DNA of 18,454 nt from an uncultured Clostridia bacterium (GCA_937916195.1 CALFTO010000040.1:1-18454), one strand, 5' to 3'. Counted from the stretch's first letter, positions 1-7,352 are shown. Numbers and translations: made by a program. The notes: generated by a model not told the origin, from the letters alone.

Positions 1-2007
1 GGCAAGGAAATCACAAAGCACGACGGCGGTTATTCAACCTTCCGCGTTGAAATCAAAGATATTAAAGACACAAACTTGCTTGTTGTTGCTGTTGACAACT
101 CTGCAAATGACAGAGTTTATCCACAGAACGCTGACTTTACATTCTACGGCGGTATTTACCGTGATGTAAGTGTTATCGGTGTTCCCGAAAATCATTTTGA
201 CCTTGATTATTACGGCTCACCCGCTATTATGGTTACTCCCGAAATCAAGGGTGCAGACGCAGAAATCGAAATTAAGACATTCTTTAAAAATGACAACTGC
301 AAGGTTCGTTACGAAATTATTGCAGACGGTGAAGTAATTGCTTCAAAAGAAGATGATGACGACACAGAAATTGAAATCAAGAATGTTCATCTCTGGGACG
401 GTCTTCGTGACCCTTACCTTTACACATCAAAAGCAACTCTTATCTGTGACGGCGAAGAAGTTGACCAGATTTCAACACGTTTCGGTTGCCGTACATTTGA
501 AATCGACCCTGCAAAGGGATTTATCCTTAACGGTCGTGAATATCCTCTTCGCGGTGTATCGCGTCATCAGGACAGACCCGATGTTGGTAATGCACTCACT
601 CCCGAAATGCACAAGGAAGACCTTGAGCTTATTCTCGAAATGGGGGCAAACACAATCCGTCTTGCTCACTATCAGCATTCACAGGTTTTCTATGACCTTT
701 GCGACGAGGCAGGTCTTGTGCTTTGGGCTGAAATCCCATATATTTCAAGCCATATGAAAGACGGCTATGACAACACAATTTCACAGATGAAAGAGCTTGT
801 TGTTCAGAACTATAACCACCCGTCAATTGTTGTTTGGGGACTTTCAAACGAGATTACAATTGCGGGCTCAACACCCGACCTTATCAAAAACCATAAGGAC
901 CTCAACGACCTTGTTCACGATATGGACAAAACCCGTCTTACAACTATCGCGGCTGTTTCAATGTGCTCACCCGATGATGAATATGTACATATTTCCGATG
1001 TAGTTTCATATAACCACTATTTCGGTTGGTACGGTGGAAGCACCGATATGAACGGTCCTTGGTTTGACGATTTCCATAAGAAATATCCAAACAAGCCAAT
1101 CGGTATTTCTGAATACGGTTGCGAGGCACTTGACTGGCACACATCAACACCTACTCAGGGTGACTACACAGAAGAATATCAGGCATATTACCACGAAGAA
1201 CTCATTAAACAGATTGCTGACAGACCATATCTCTGGGCAACTCACGTTTGGAATATGTTTGACTTTGCCGCTGACGCTCGTGCAGAGGGTGGCGAAAACG
1301 GTATAAACCACAAAGGTCTTGTAACATTCGACAGAAAATATAAAAAAGACAGCTTTTACGCATATCAGGCTTGGCTTTCAGATAAACCTGTTCTTCACCT
1401 CTGCAGTAAGAGATATGTTGACAGAGTTGAGGCTGTTACAAAGGTTACTGTTTACTCCAACCAACCTGAAGTTGAGCTTTTCGCAAACGGAGTAAGCGTT
1501 GGCAAGCAGACAAAGGGTAAATATCCATTCTTCTACTTTGAGGTTAAGAATGAGGGTACAACCGAACTCAAAGCAGTTGCAGGCAATCTTGAAGATTGCG
1601 GTACAATCAACAAGGTTGACACTCCCAACGAAGCATATATTATGAAAGAAGAAGGTCAGGTTATTAACTGGTTTGAAATCAGCACTCCTGACGGATATTT
1701 CTCAATTAACAACACAATCGGCGATATTATGAGTACATTCGGCGGTAAGCTTGTAATGCTTAAATTTGTAATGATGCTCAAAAATGCTATGAGTGGTGGC
1801 AAGGACGAAAATGGCGAAGAGAAAAAAGGCGGTGGCGGTGTAATCGGCGGATTTAAGATGACCCCCGCAATGCTTAAAAACATTTACGGTATGGCAAAGG
1901 GCTTTACAATCAAACGTGCTTGCTCAATGCTTGGCGGTGCTCTTTCAAAAGAACAAATCCTTGAAATCAATGCAAAACTCAATAAGGTAAAAATGCCGAA
2001 AAATTAA
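1..2007 (+). CDS. Glycoside hydrolase family 2 beta-galactosidase-like enzyme (5' end missing)
   Basis: The reading frame is open from base 1, so the gene starts upstream of the window; an internal TTG at 76 is not the true start. About 668 codons are visible. The order fits GH2: part of the N-terminal sugar-binding/jelly-roll domain, an immunoglobulin-like domain (about codons 60-170), then a TIM barrel. The barrel shows the GH2 signature RGVSRHQDR near codon 184, the acid/base glutamate in WGLSNE (codon 284, bases 850-852) and the likely nucleophile in ISEYG (codon 371, bases 1111-1113). GH2 enzymes of this type cleave terminal beta-galactosides or beta-glucuronides; substrate cannot be fixed from sequence. 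No secretion signal can be judged because the N-terminus is absent. The last ~100 residues form an unusual Met-, Lys- and Gly-rich tail with a KKGGGG linker. Confident on family, less on substrate. Confidence 0.93.
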   Translation, partial: GKEITKHDGGYSTFRVEIKDIKDTNLLVVAVDNSANDRVYPQNADFTFYGGIYRDVSVIGVPENHFDLDYYGSPAIMVTPEIKGADAEIEIKTFFKNDNCKVRYEIIADGEVIASKEDDDDTEIEIKNVHLWDGLRDPYLYTSKATLICDGEEVDQISTRFGCRTFEIDPAKGFILNGREYPLRGVSRHQDRPDVGNALTPEMHKEDLELILEMGANTIRLAHYQHSQVFYDLCDEAGLVLWAEIPYISSHMKDGYDNTISQMKELVVQNYNHPSIVVWGLSNEITIAGSTPDLIKNHKDLNDLVHDMDKTRLTTIAAVSMCSPDDEYVHISDVVSYNHYFGWYGGSTDMNGPWFDDFHKKYPNKPIGISEYGCEALDWHTSTPTQGDYTEEYQAYYHEELIKQIADRPYLWATHVWNMFDFAADARAEGGENGINHKGLVTFDRKYKKDSFYAYQAWLSDKPVLHLCSKRYVDRVEAVTKVTVYSNQPEVELFANGVSVGKQTKGKYPFFYFEVKNEGTTELKAVAGNLEDCGTINKVDTPNEAYIMKEEGQVINWFEISTPDGYFSINNTIGDIMSTFGGKLVMLKFVMMLKNAMSGGKDENGEEKKGGGGVIGGFKMTPAMLKNIYGMAKGFTIKRACSMLGGALSKEQILEINAKLNKVKMPKN

Positions 2008-2019
2008 GACAGAAAAAAA

Positions 2020-2196
2020 GCCTCCCTTGTTAAAGGGGCGCGGGTGTCCGGTGGACACCTCTGCGAAGCAGAAGCGCTGTCTGAGCCGGAAGGCGAGTAA
2101 TAGGGGGACCGCCGTAGGCGGTGGAGGGATTCATATTCCTATCAAAAGGAATCCCCTCGCCACTTCGTGGCCCTCTCCCCAATAACCAAGGGGCGC
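2020..2196 (+). repeat. Multi-hairpin intergenic repeat, copy A (long form)
   Basis: This ~177-bp element lies between two convergent genes. It begins GCCTCCCTTGTTA and ends with an imperfect inverted copy (reverse complement GCGCCCCTTGGTTA), so it has short terminal inverted repeats. Bases 2020-2133 (114 bp) are identical to the reverse complement of copy C at 4368-4509. Hairpins visible in order: GGTGTCC/GGACACC, CTGC-GAA-GCAG, GCC-GGAA-GGC, ACCGCC-GTA-GGCGGT, a long pairing GAGGGATTC with GAATCCCCTC, and GCCAC-TTC-GTGGC. The right end differs from copies B and C. No ORF with family resemblance is present. It resembles a non-autonomous MITE or REP-like element; it may also help end transcription from both flanking genes. 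Confidence 0.85.
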
Positions 2197-2212
2197 TTTA
2201 TTTTATGAAAGC

Positions 2213-2905
2213 TTATTTAATTTTATATTTTTTCAAATATTCTTTCTTTTCATCAGTTATCCTATAACTCTCAACTGATTTTTGAATTGCCTTGTTGTGT
2301 GTCCATTTGTCGAGAACTTTATTTTCGATATACGGCACAGTTTTCTTCCATTGCTTTGCAAGGGCTGTGGCGAAATACCAAGCAATCATCATATTTATGT
2401 AATATTCATCGGATTTTACGCTTGCAACAAGGTGCAAATACCTTTCGTCGAAGTTTTCGTCAAGATAAAACTTCATTAACATACCTATTGCAAAGCGCAC
2501 TTGGTATACATAGTCAGAAATTAACCATTTCTCTATTTTCGGCAACAGTTTTTCTGTATTATTCTTGAAAACCTTTGGTGACATCATATCACAGGTTGCC
2601 CAATTATCCACATATAGTAGAAAACTATCTAAAGCGGATACGCACTCGTCAAAATCTTTGATTTGCTCTGTTAAAAACGCGTGCAGATTATCTTCTTCAT
2701 AATATTTATGGGGCAAGATTTTGAGAAATTCTTTCGCATCTGTGGTCTTACCGAATTCCTTTGCGAATTTGCGTAATTCCGGCACACGCACACCAATGAT
2801 TTTTTCTTTGGGTACTGTTGGCATTAATTTTGAATGAAAATCACGATAAGCTAAATCCTGCAACTCAAAAAGTCGGGCTTGTACTCTTTTTTCAATATCC
2901 GTCAT
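2213..2905 (-). CDS. DNA alkylation repair protein, AlkD-like HEAT-repeat glycosylase
   Basis: This 230-residue protein matches the DNA_alkylation (AlkC/AlkD) family, which excises N3- and N7-alkylated purines from DNA in the cytoplasm. It is all-helical, as expected for stacked HEAT-like repeats. Residues equivalent to the AlkD active-site set (Trp109, Asp113, Arg148, Trp187 in Bacillus cereus AlkD) appear to be W102, D106, R137 and W176: the W-to-D spacing (4) and R-to-W spacing (39) match, and the D-to-R spacing is 31 instead of 35. Length is typical. The ATG start lies 3 bp after the stop of the upstream DUF4345-like gene, so both are probably one transcript. It converges on the GH2 gene with repeat copy A between them. 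Confidence 0.88.
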   Translation of the reverse strand: MTDIEKRVQARLFELQDLAYRDFHSKLMPTVPKEKIIGVRVPELRKFAKEFGKTTDAKEFLKILPHKYYEEDNLHAFLTEQIKDFDECVSALDSFLLYVDNWATCDMMSPKVFKNNTEKLLPKIEKWLISDYVYQVRFAIGMLMKFYLDENFDERYLHLVASVKSDEYYINMMIAWYFATALAKQWKKTVPYIENKVLDKWTHNKAIQKSVESYRITDEKKEYLKKYKIK

Positions 2906-2908
2906 AAA

Positions 2909-3319
2909 TTAATACAGTACCTTTGAAAGAATAAAGCAGGTCCACAATGCAATTACAAAAAGTCCCTCTGCAGGAATTGCAAGCTTAGTATATGGGCATT
3001 TCCAACCCTTATCAACACACAAGAAAATTGTTCTTGTTACAAAAACCGTTGTTGAGAAGAAAAGTCCGCCCACAAGTGAATAAACAGGTGTGCCGAGCGC
3101 AATTGTAAGATAAAGTAAAAATGCACCCAAGGCAAATGAAATTCCGCCGTAATAAACACGAATTTCTGTTTTACCCGCATTGTCAACTGGCTTGATTGCA
3201 AATGCCTCGGCATTTTTAATGGGGCTTATGATAAACACAATCGCCATACCGAAAAAGTAACCCACAAGACCGATTACCGCAATCGAGGCCGGAATATTTG
3301 AGAAAAATAACTCTTTCAT
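2909..3319 (-). CDS. DUF4345-like four-helix membrane protein
   Basis: This 136-residue protein has four predicted membrane segments (about residues 9-32, 52-73, 76-97 and 113-133). The motif RVYYGGISFALGAFLL between the first two is what I recognise from DUF4345 family proteins, whose function is unknown. A good ribosome binding site (AAAGGAG) precedes the ATG by about 7 bases. It is the first gene of a two-gene minus-strand operon with the AlkD-like gene. A candidate promoter lies at 3350-3378. The link to DNA repair may be only positional; I do not assign a function. Confidence 0.7.
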   Translation of the reverse strand: MKELFFSNIPASIAVIGLVGYFFGMAIVFIISPIKNAEAFAIKPVDNAGKTEIRVYYGGISFALGAFLLYLTIALGTPVYSLVGGLFFSTTVFVTRTIFLCVDKGWKCPYTKLAIPAEGLFVIALWTCFILSKVLY

Positions 3320-3349
3320 AATTACAACTCCTTTAAAATTTATAGTTTA

Positions 3350-3378
3350 ATATTATCACATATTTTAATAAGAGTAAA
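3350..3378 (-). promoter_or_regulatory. Promoter for DUF4345-like/alkD operon
   Basis: Read on the minus strand: -35 TTTACT (3378-3373), 17-bp spacer, -10 TAATAT (3355-3350) with an upstream TGA that makes it an extended -10. Transcription would begin about 25-30 bases upstream of the gene start. Repeat copy B begins at 3379, the base next to this -35 box. Confidence 0.5.
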
Positions 3379-3520
3379 GTAGGGGCGATTCACGAATCGC
3401 CCGCATTGAATCCCTCCACCGTCTTCGACGGTCCCCCTATTACTCGCCTTCCGGCTCAGACAGCGCTTCTGCTTCGCAGAGGTGTCCACCGGACACCCGC
3501 GCCCCTTTAACAAGGGAGGC
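3379..3520 (-). repeat. Multi-hairpin intergenic repeat, copy B
   Basis: This 142-bp element differs from copy C (4368-4509, same orientation) at only 4 positions, and is inverted relative to copy A. It starts on the plus strand with the palindrome GGGCGATTC-AC-GAATCGCCC, absent from copy A, and ends AACAAGGGAGGC. Three of the four differences from copy C fall in one hairpin: ACCGTC-TTC-GACGGT here against ACCGCC-TAC-GGCGGT in C, where two are a paired C:G to T:A exchange and one is in the loop. It occupies most of the 326-bp gap between the divergent DUF4345-like and FHA genes; the remainder holds the two promoters and AT-rich DNA. Confidence 0.88.
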
Positions 3521-3581
3521 ATAAAATTATTAAATTTGATTACAGAAAAATTAAAAAATAATTACATTATATTCCAAATAA

Positions 3582-3610
3582 TTGACAAGAATAAATGTAA
3601 AAGTTATCCT
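3582..3610 (+). promoter_or_regulatory. Promoter for the FHA-RodA-PBP operon
   Basis: A perfect -35 TTGACA (3582-3587), a 17-bp spacer and a -10 TATCCT (3605-3610, 4 of 6 consensus). Transcription would begin near 3617, leaving a leader of about 29 bases before the ATG at 3646. A TATTAT at 3611 fits consensus better but would need a 23-bp spacer. Confidence 0.5.
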
Positions 3611-3645
3611 TATTATAGATGAAATTCTACTTTGGAGGTGCAGAT

Positions 3646-4362
3646 ATGGAAAATCTTGAATATATTATGCGATATGTTCTCTCAATTCTTGCCATTGCGG
3701 TTATTGTAAACTGCGTGTGGTCGCTTATTCGTCTGCGCCCCGAAAAAAAGGTGTACGCGGTACTTGTTAATATGGCTAACAACGAGCAACACCCAATTAA
3801 CTGCTATGAAACCTCGATTGGCAGAAGCAAGTCTTGTGATGTGGTATTCTCAAACTCCACCGTTTCACGCTCACACGCGGTTGTGGCACTTCGCAAAGAC
3901 GGATTTTATGTGTTTGACACAGAGTCCAAAACGGGAGTTTACTTGAACGGCGAAAAAATCCAGAAAAGCGCCAAGCTTTCTGACGGTGATGTGATTGCAT
4001 TTGGCACTACGATTATGAAATTCCATATGGGTAGCGAGGCGGATAAGGATATTTCTCACAAAAAAGAAAAGCCCGTGCTTCGCCCCCGCCTTGTTAATAT
4101 TGTTGACGGCGTTGAATTCGACCTTGACGGTGATTATGTGACAATCGGCAGAGAAAACGGTAGTAATGTTGAAATTTCTGCACCATATATTTCTCGTCGT
4201 CAGGCAGAGCTTACACTTCGCCGTAACAAATGGCATATTGAAGATTTCGGCAGTATTACAAAAACAACTCTCAACGGCGAGCCTGTTTATTCGATAACTC
4301 CGCTTCACGATGGCGATGTTATAAGAATTGGTGATTTCGCATTTTTGTATGAAGAAACTTAA
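3646..4362 (+). CDS. Membrane-anchored protein with two FHA domains
   Basis: The start is placed at ATG 3646 rather than the in-frame ATG 3619 because GGAGGTG (3634-3640) sits five bases before it; this gives 238 residues. One N-terminal membrane segment (about residues 7-30) is followed by two cytoplasmic forkhead-associated domains, which bind phosphothreonine peptides. FHA1 (about 35-130) has the canonical GRS at 59-61, SRSH at 74-77 and NG at 101-102. FHA2 (about 145-235) has GRE at 168-170 and NG at 210-211, but its SxxH motif reads SRRQ (183-186), so phosphopeptide binding there may be altered. It heads an operon with a SEDS polymerase and a class B PBP, an arrangement that recalls the actinobacterial fhaB-rodA-pbpA cluster. 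It is probably a phospho-dependent regulator or scaffold for cell-wall synthesis; no Ser/Thr kinase is in the window. Confidence 0.9.
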   Translation: MENLEYIMRYVLSILAIAVIVNCVWSLIRLRPEKKVYAVLVNMANNEQHPINCYETSIGRSKSCDVVFSNSTVSRSHAVVALRKDGFYVFDTESKTGVYLNGEKIQKSAKLSDGDVIAFGTTIMKFHMGSEADKDISHKKEKPVLRPRLVNIVDGVEFDLDGDYVTIGRENGSNVEISAPYISRRQAELTLRRNKWHIEDFGSITKTTLNGEPVYSITPLHDGDVIRIGDFAFLYEET

Positions 4363-4367
4363 AAAAT

Positions 4368-4509
4368 GTAGGGGCGATTCACGAATCGCCCGTATTGAAT
4401 CCCTCCACCGCCTACGGCGGTCCCCCTATTACTCGCCTTCCGGCTCAGACAGCGCTTCTGCTTCGCAGAGGTGTCCACCGGACACCCGCGCCCCTTTAAC
4501 AAGGGAGGC
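4368..4509 (-). repeat. Multi-hairpin intergenic repeat, copy C (inside operon)
   Basis: This is a 142-bp element, 138 of 142 positions identical to copy B and, over 114 bp, identical to the reverse complement of copy A. It lies between the stop of the FHA gene and the ribosome binding site of the RodA-like gene. If these genes share one transcript, the structured element is transcribed as an internal spacer. There is no U-tract after its last stem, so it does not look like a simple terminator in the plus direction. Confidence 0.88.
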
Positions 4510-4532
4510 AATAAGATAAGGTAGGTGATATT

Positions 4533-5768
4533 ATGCTTAAGAAAACTAAAAATGTAAATTTAGTAATAATGCTTTTTGTTATTACTCTTTTTCAGCTTAC
4601 CTGTCTTTTTACACTCGTTTCAAAATCTGCTGAAGAATTCAAAACAAGCATAATAATCACCTTTGGTATTTACATTTTGGTTGAATATCTTTATTTCATT
4701 ATTGCAAGCTTAGGTCTTAAAAGAAAAGGCTTTGAGGTTGAGTTGATTGCATTTTTACTCACATCAATAGGTCTTTCAATAACCGCAAGCGTTTATCCCG
4801 ACAAGGCAATCAAACAGTTAGTTGCTGTGCTTATGGGTATTGGCGGGTTTATATTCCTGCAATGGCTTTTGCGCGATTTGAAAAGAGTTATGGCTTTGCG
4901 AATTCCCGCGGCAATAATCGGTGTGGGTGCTCTTTTGTTCACTCTTGCCTTTGCCACCTTTACAAATGGTGCAAAAAACTGGCTTTATATCGGCGGATTT
5001 TCCATTCAGCCCTCTGAAATTGTAAAGGCAATCTTCATTTTTGTGGGTGCGGCGACACTTGAAAAGCTTCAATCAAATAAAAGCTTGACAAAATACATCA
5101 TTTTCGCCTTTGCTTGTGTGGGTTGTCTGTTTTTGATGTCAGATTTCGGCACAGCGCTTATTTTCTTCTTCACTTTTATCGTGATTTCATTTATGCGCTC
5201 AGGCGATATAAGAACATTGTTCCTTGTCTGCACCGTTGTACTTATGGGCGGACTTTTAGTGCTGTTATTCCGTCCTTATGTTGCAAACCGCTTTGCCGCC
5301 TACGGTCACGTTTGGGAATATTTCGACACTTCGGGCTATCAGCAGACAAGAACTATGATTTACTCTGCAAGCGGCGGACTTTTCGGCGTGGGGCTCGGCA
5401 ACGGCAAGCTTCGTAATATTTTCGCTGCCACCGAGGATTTAGTATTCGGTGTGGTCTGCGAAGAATTCGGTATGATTATGGCGGGGGCAATTCTGCTTTC
5501 TTATGTTGCGTTGCTTGTTTATTCAATCCGCCATTCAAAATATGCCCGCTCATCATTTTACGCAATTGCGGCTTGTGCCGCGGCGGCACTAATGCTGTTT
5601 CAAGCAGCGCTCAATGTGTTCGGCGTAAACGACATTTTGCCAATGACCGGTGTTACTCTGCCATTTATCAGCCGAGGCGGTTCAAGTGTGATTGCCTGCT
5701 GGTTGCTTTTGGCATTTATCAAGGCTGTTGACCGTAGCACTTACAGATTTGGAGGTGTTCGTCAATGA
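4533..5768 (+). CDS. RodA/FtsW/SpoVE-family SEDS peptidoglycan glycosyltransferase
   Basis: This 411-residue integral membrane protein has about ten membrane segments. SEDS proteins polymerise lipid II into glycan strands together with a class B PBP. Family signatures are clear: NGAKNW followed by QPSEIVK (residues 145-165), SDFGTALIF (203-211) whose Asp204 corresponds to the conserved catalytic aspartate in the usual PDLGTA motif (here Ser replaces Pro), GYQQTRTMIY with a GLFGVGLG loop, and the C-terminal LPFISRGGSS. The ATG is preceded by AGGTGA (4523-4528). The stop overlaps the next ATG by four bases, which suggests coupled translation of the SEDS and PBP partners. RodA (elongation) and FtsW/SpoVE (division/spore) cannot be separated from sequence alone; the FHA and short-PBP context favours a RodA-PbpA type pair. 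Confidence 0.92.
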   Translation: MLKKTKNVNLVIMLFVITLFQLTCLFTLVSKSAEEFKTSIIITFGIYILVEYLYFIIASLGLKRKGFEVELIAFLLTSIGLSITASVYPDKAIKQLVAVLMGIGGFIFLQWLLRDLKRVMALRIPAAIIGVGALLFTLAFATFTNGAKNWLYIGGFSIQPSEIVKAIFIFVGAATLEKLQSNKSLTKYIIFAFACVGCLFLMSDFGTALIFFFTFIVISFMRSGDIRTLFLVCTVVLMGGLLVLLFRPYVANRFAAYGHVWEYFDTSGYQQTRTMIYSASGGLFGVGLGNGKLRNIFAATEDLVFGVVCEEFGMIMAGAILLSYVALLVYSIRHSKYARSSFYAIAACAAAALMLFQAALNVFGVNDILPMTGVTLPFISRGGSSVIACWLLLAFIKAVDRSTYRFGGVRQ

Positions 5769-7165
5769 AATCTATCGGGAGAAGAGCACTTTCTCTTTAC
5801 GCAATAATACTTTTATTCCTTGCGGGCGGGGTTTTACTCTATTTTAACCTTATTTCAAACGCTGACAGTTGGGCAATGAACCGTGCAAATCAGCATTTGT
5901 ATTTCTCGGGAAATCTTGCAACCGCTGGCGACATTAAAGACACAAACGGCGAAATTCTTGTCACAACCAAAGACGGAGTTCGAGTTTACAACAATAATAA
6001 AAATATCCGCAAAGCAGTTTTGCATACTGTTGGTGACTCCGCGGGCTACATTGCAAGCGGAATTCAAACCTCTTTTAAAGACGAATTGACAGGTTACACC
6101 CTCACCGACGGTGTTTACAATCTCAAACGCTACGGCAAGGGAAATGATATCACGCTTACCCTCAACGCAGAGGTATGCGAAACCGCATACAAGGCACTCG
6201 GCGATAAAAAGGGCACAGTTGCGGTTATGAATTACAAGACGGGTGAACTGATTTGCATAGTTTCAAACCCAACCTATGATATTCTTAATAAACCCGCCGA
6301 CATCAACACTGACACAAGCGGAAAATATGACGGAATTTATATGAACCGCTTTTTCTCAGGACTTTACACCCCAGGCTCAACCTTTAAGGTGATTACGTCT
6401 GCTTGTGCAATCGAAAATATCCCCGATATTTATGACCGCACCTTTGAATGTAAGGGTAAGGTGCAAATTGGCGAAGGCTATGTAATCTGCAACGGCACTC
6501 ACGGAAAAATCAGCTTTGAAAAAGCTCTCAACAAATCCTGCAACGTGGCATTTGCGTTGCTTGCCGACGAATTGGGTGCTGAAAAACTCACCGCGACAGC
6601 CGAGCGACTTGGCTTTAACTCTGCCGAGCGTATGACGGTCAGCGGAAAAATCAAAGCTACAACAAGTAAAATAAATCTTACTGACGCAAAAGCTCTTGAC
6701 ATCGGCTGGGCGGGTATCGGTCAATACACAACACTTATCAACCCTTGCCAGATGCTCACAATGATTTCAGCAATTGCCAACAACGGTACGGCAATGAGCC
6801 CATATCTTGTTGAAAAAATTACAACACCCGAAGGCAGAAACGATTTTACTGCAGAAAGCACGGTACTCGGAGAATATTTCACCACAGATGTGGCACAGAA
6901 GCTTGACGAAATATTACGCTCAAATGTGACAAATCAATATGGCGACAGTTATTTCCCGAAAATGAAAATGTGCGGAAAAACAGGTACTGCTGAAATAAGC
7001 GACAACCCCGACGCAAACCCCAACGCATTATTTATAGGCTATTCACAGCTTGACGAAATGCCCTTTGCGATTATCGTTGTGGTTGAGGACTCCACCTCTG
7101 CAATAAAAAGTGCCGTGCCGATAGCATCGAAGGTTATGAAAACTATTAAAAATGAATATGCTTAA
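5765..7165 (+). CDS. Class B penicillin-binding protein, transpeptidase (PbpA-like)
   Basis: This 466-residue protein has an N-terminal membrane anchor (about residues 8-30) and an extracytoplasmic transpeptidase domain that cross-links peptidoglycan. All three motifs are present: S205-T-F-K208 with the acylated serine, S258-C-N260, and K405-T-G407. The N-terminal non-catalytic region is short (about 120 residues), as in the actinobacterial PbpA type and unlike long PBP2/FtsI proteins. The gene overlaps the SEDS stop codon (ATGA), with GGAGGTG about 7 bases upstream, so it is presumably the cognate partner of that polymerase. No PASTA repeats are seen. Confidence 0.92.
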   Translation: MKSIGRRALSLYAIILLFLAGGVLLYFNLISNADSWAMNRANQHLYFSGNLATAGDIKDTNGEILVTTKDGVRVYNNNKNIRKAVLHTVGDSAGYIASGIQTSFKDELTGYTLTDGVYNLKRYGKGNDITLTLNAEVCETAYKALGDKKGTVAVMNYKTGELICIVSNPTYDILNKPADINTDTSGKYDGIYMNRFFSGLYTPGSTFKVITSACAIENIPDIYDRTFECKGKVQIGEGYVICNGTHGKISFEKALNKSCNVAFALLADELGAEKLTATAERLGFNSAERMTVSGKIKATTSKINLTDAKALDIGWAGIGQYTTLINPCQMLTMISAIANNGTAMSPYLVEKITTPEGRNDFTAESTVLGEYFTTDVAQKLDEILRSNVTNQYGDSYFPKMKMCGKTGTAEISDNPDANPNALFIGYSQLDEMPFAIIVVVEDSTSAIKSAVPIASKVMKTIKNEYA

Positions 7166-7177
7166 CAGCACAAAAAT

Positions 7178-7348
7178 GCCCCCTCTGACGAGGGGGCTGT
7201 CGTTTTCACTTGCGAAAATGACTGGGGGAGATATTTTTTCTCTCCCTCAGTCAAAACTTCGTTTTGCCACCCGCTGACGGCGGCCGTCCCCTCTGTCACT
7301 TCGTGACATCTCCCCACACTGTGGGGAGTCACCCTCGTCAGAGGGAGG
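7178..7348. repeat. Second-type multi-hairpin element with terminal inverted repeats
   Basis: This 171-bp element lies between two convergent genes. Its ends are inverted copies sharing CCTCTGACGAGGG. Internal stems include GTCGTTTTC/GAAAATGAC, GACTGGGGGAGA/TCTCCCTCAGTC, CAAAAC-TTC-GTTTTG, GTCAC-TTC-GTGAC and CTCCCCAC-ACT-GTGGGGAG. It is a different sequence family from copies A-C but has the same build (serial hairpins, TTC/GAA loops, CCTCCCT-like ends). It contains no credible gene. It probably acts as a two-way terminator region for the PBP and EamA genes as well as being a MITE-like repeat. Confidence 0.75.
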
Positions 7349-7352
7349 ATTT

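Noticed and set aside
3340..3522. A 60-codon minus-strand reading frame across repeat copy B
   Set aside because: It lies almost entirely within the repeat, has no ribosome binding site and is the translation of hairpin DNA.
3611..3616. TATTAT as the -10 box of the FHA operon promoter
   Set aside because: It would need a 23-bp spacer from TTGACA; TATCCT at 3605 gives 17 bp.
3619..3645. ATG 3619 as the FHA gene start
   Set aside because: No ribosome binding site precedes it, while a strong one precedes the in-frame ATG at 3646.
3871..4308. A 145-codon minus-strand frame opposite the FHA gene
   Set aside because: The plus-strand frame has clear FHA motifs; the opposite frame is a shadow of it.
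2020..4509. Possible CRISPR array from the recurring repeat
   Set aside because: The copies are over 100 bp, in mixed orientation and separated by whole genes; there are no regular short repeats and spacers or cas genes.
4328..4519. A 63-codon plus-strand reading frame across repeat copy C
   Set aside because: Most of it is repeat sequence, it begins inside the FHA gene and resembles no known protein.
6377..6724. A 115-codon minus-strand frame inside the PBP gene
   Set aside because: It lies opposite the transpeptidase domain, with motifs intact on the plus strand, and has no recognisable product.
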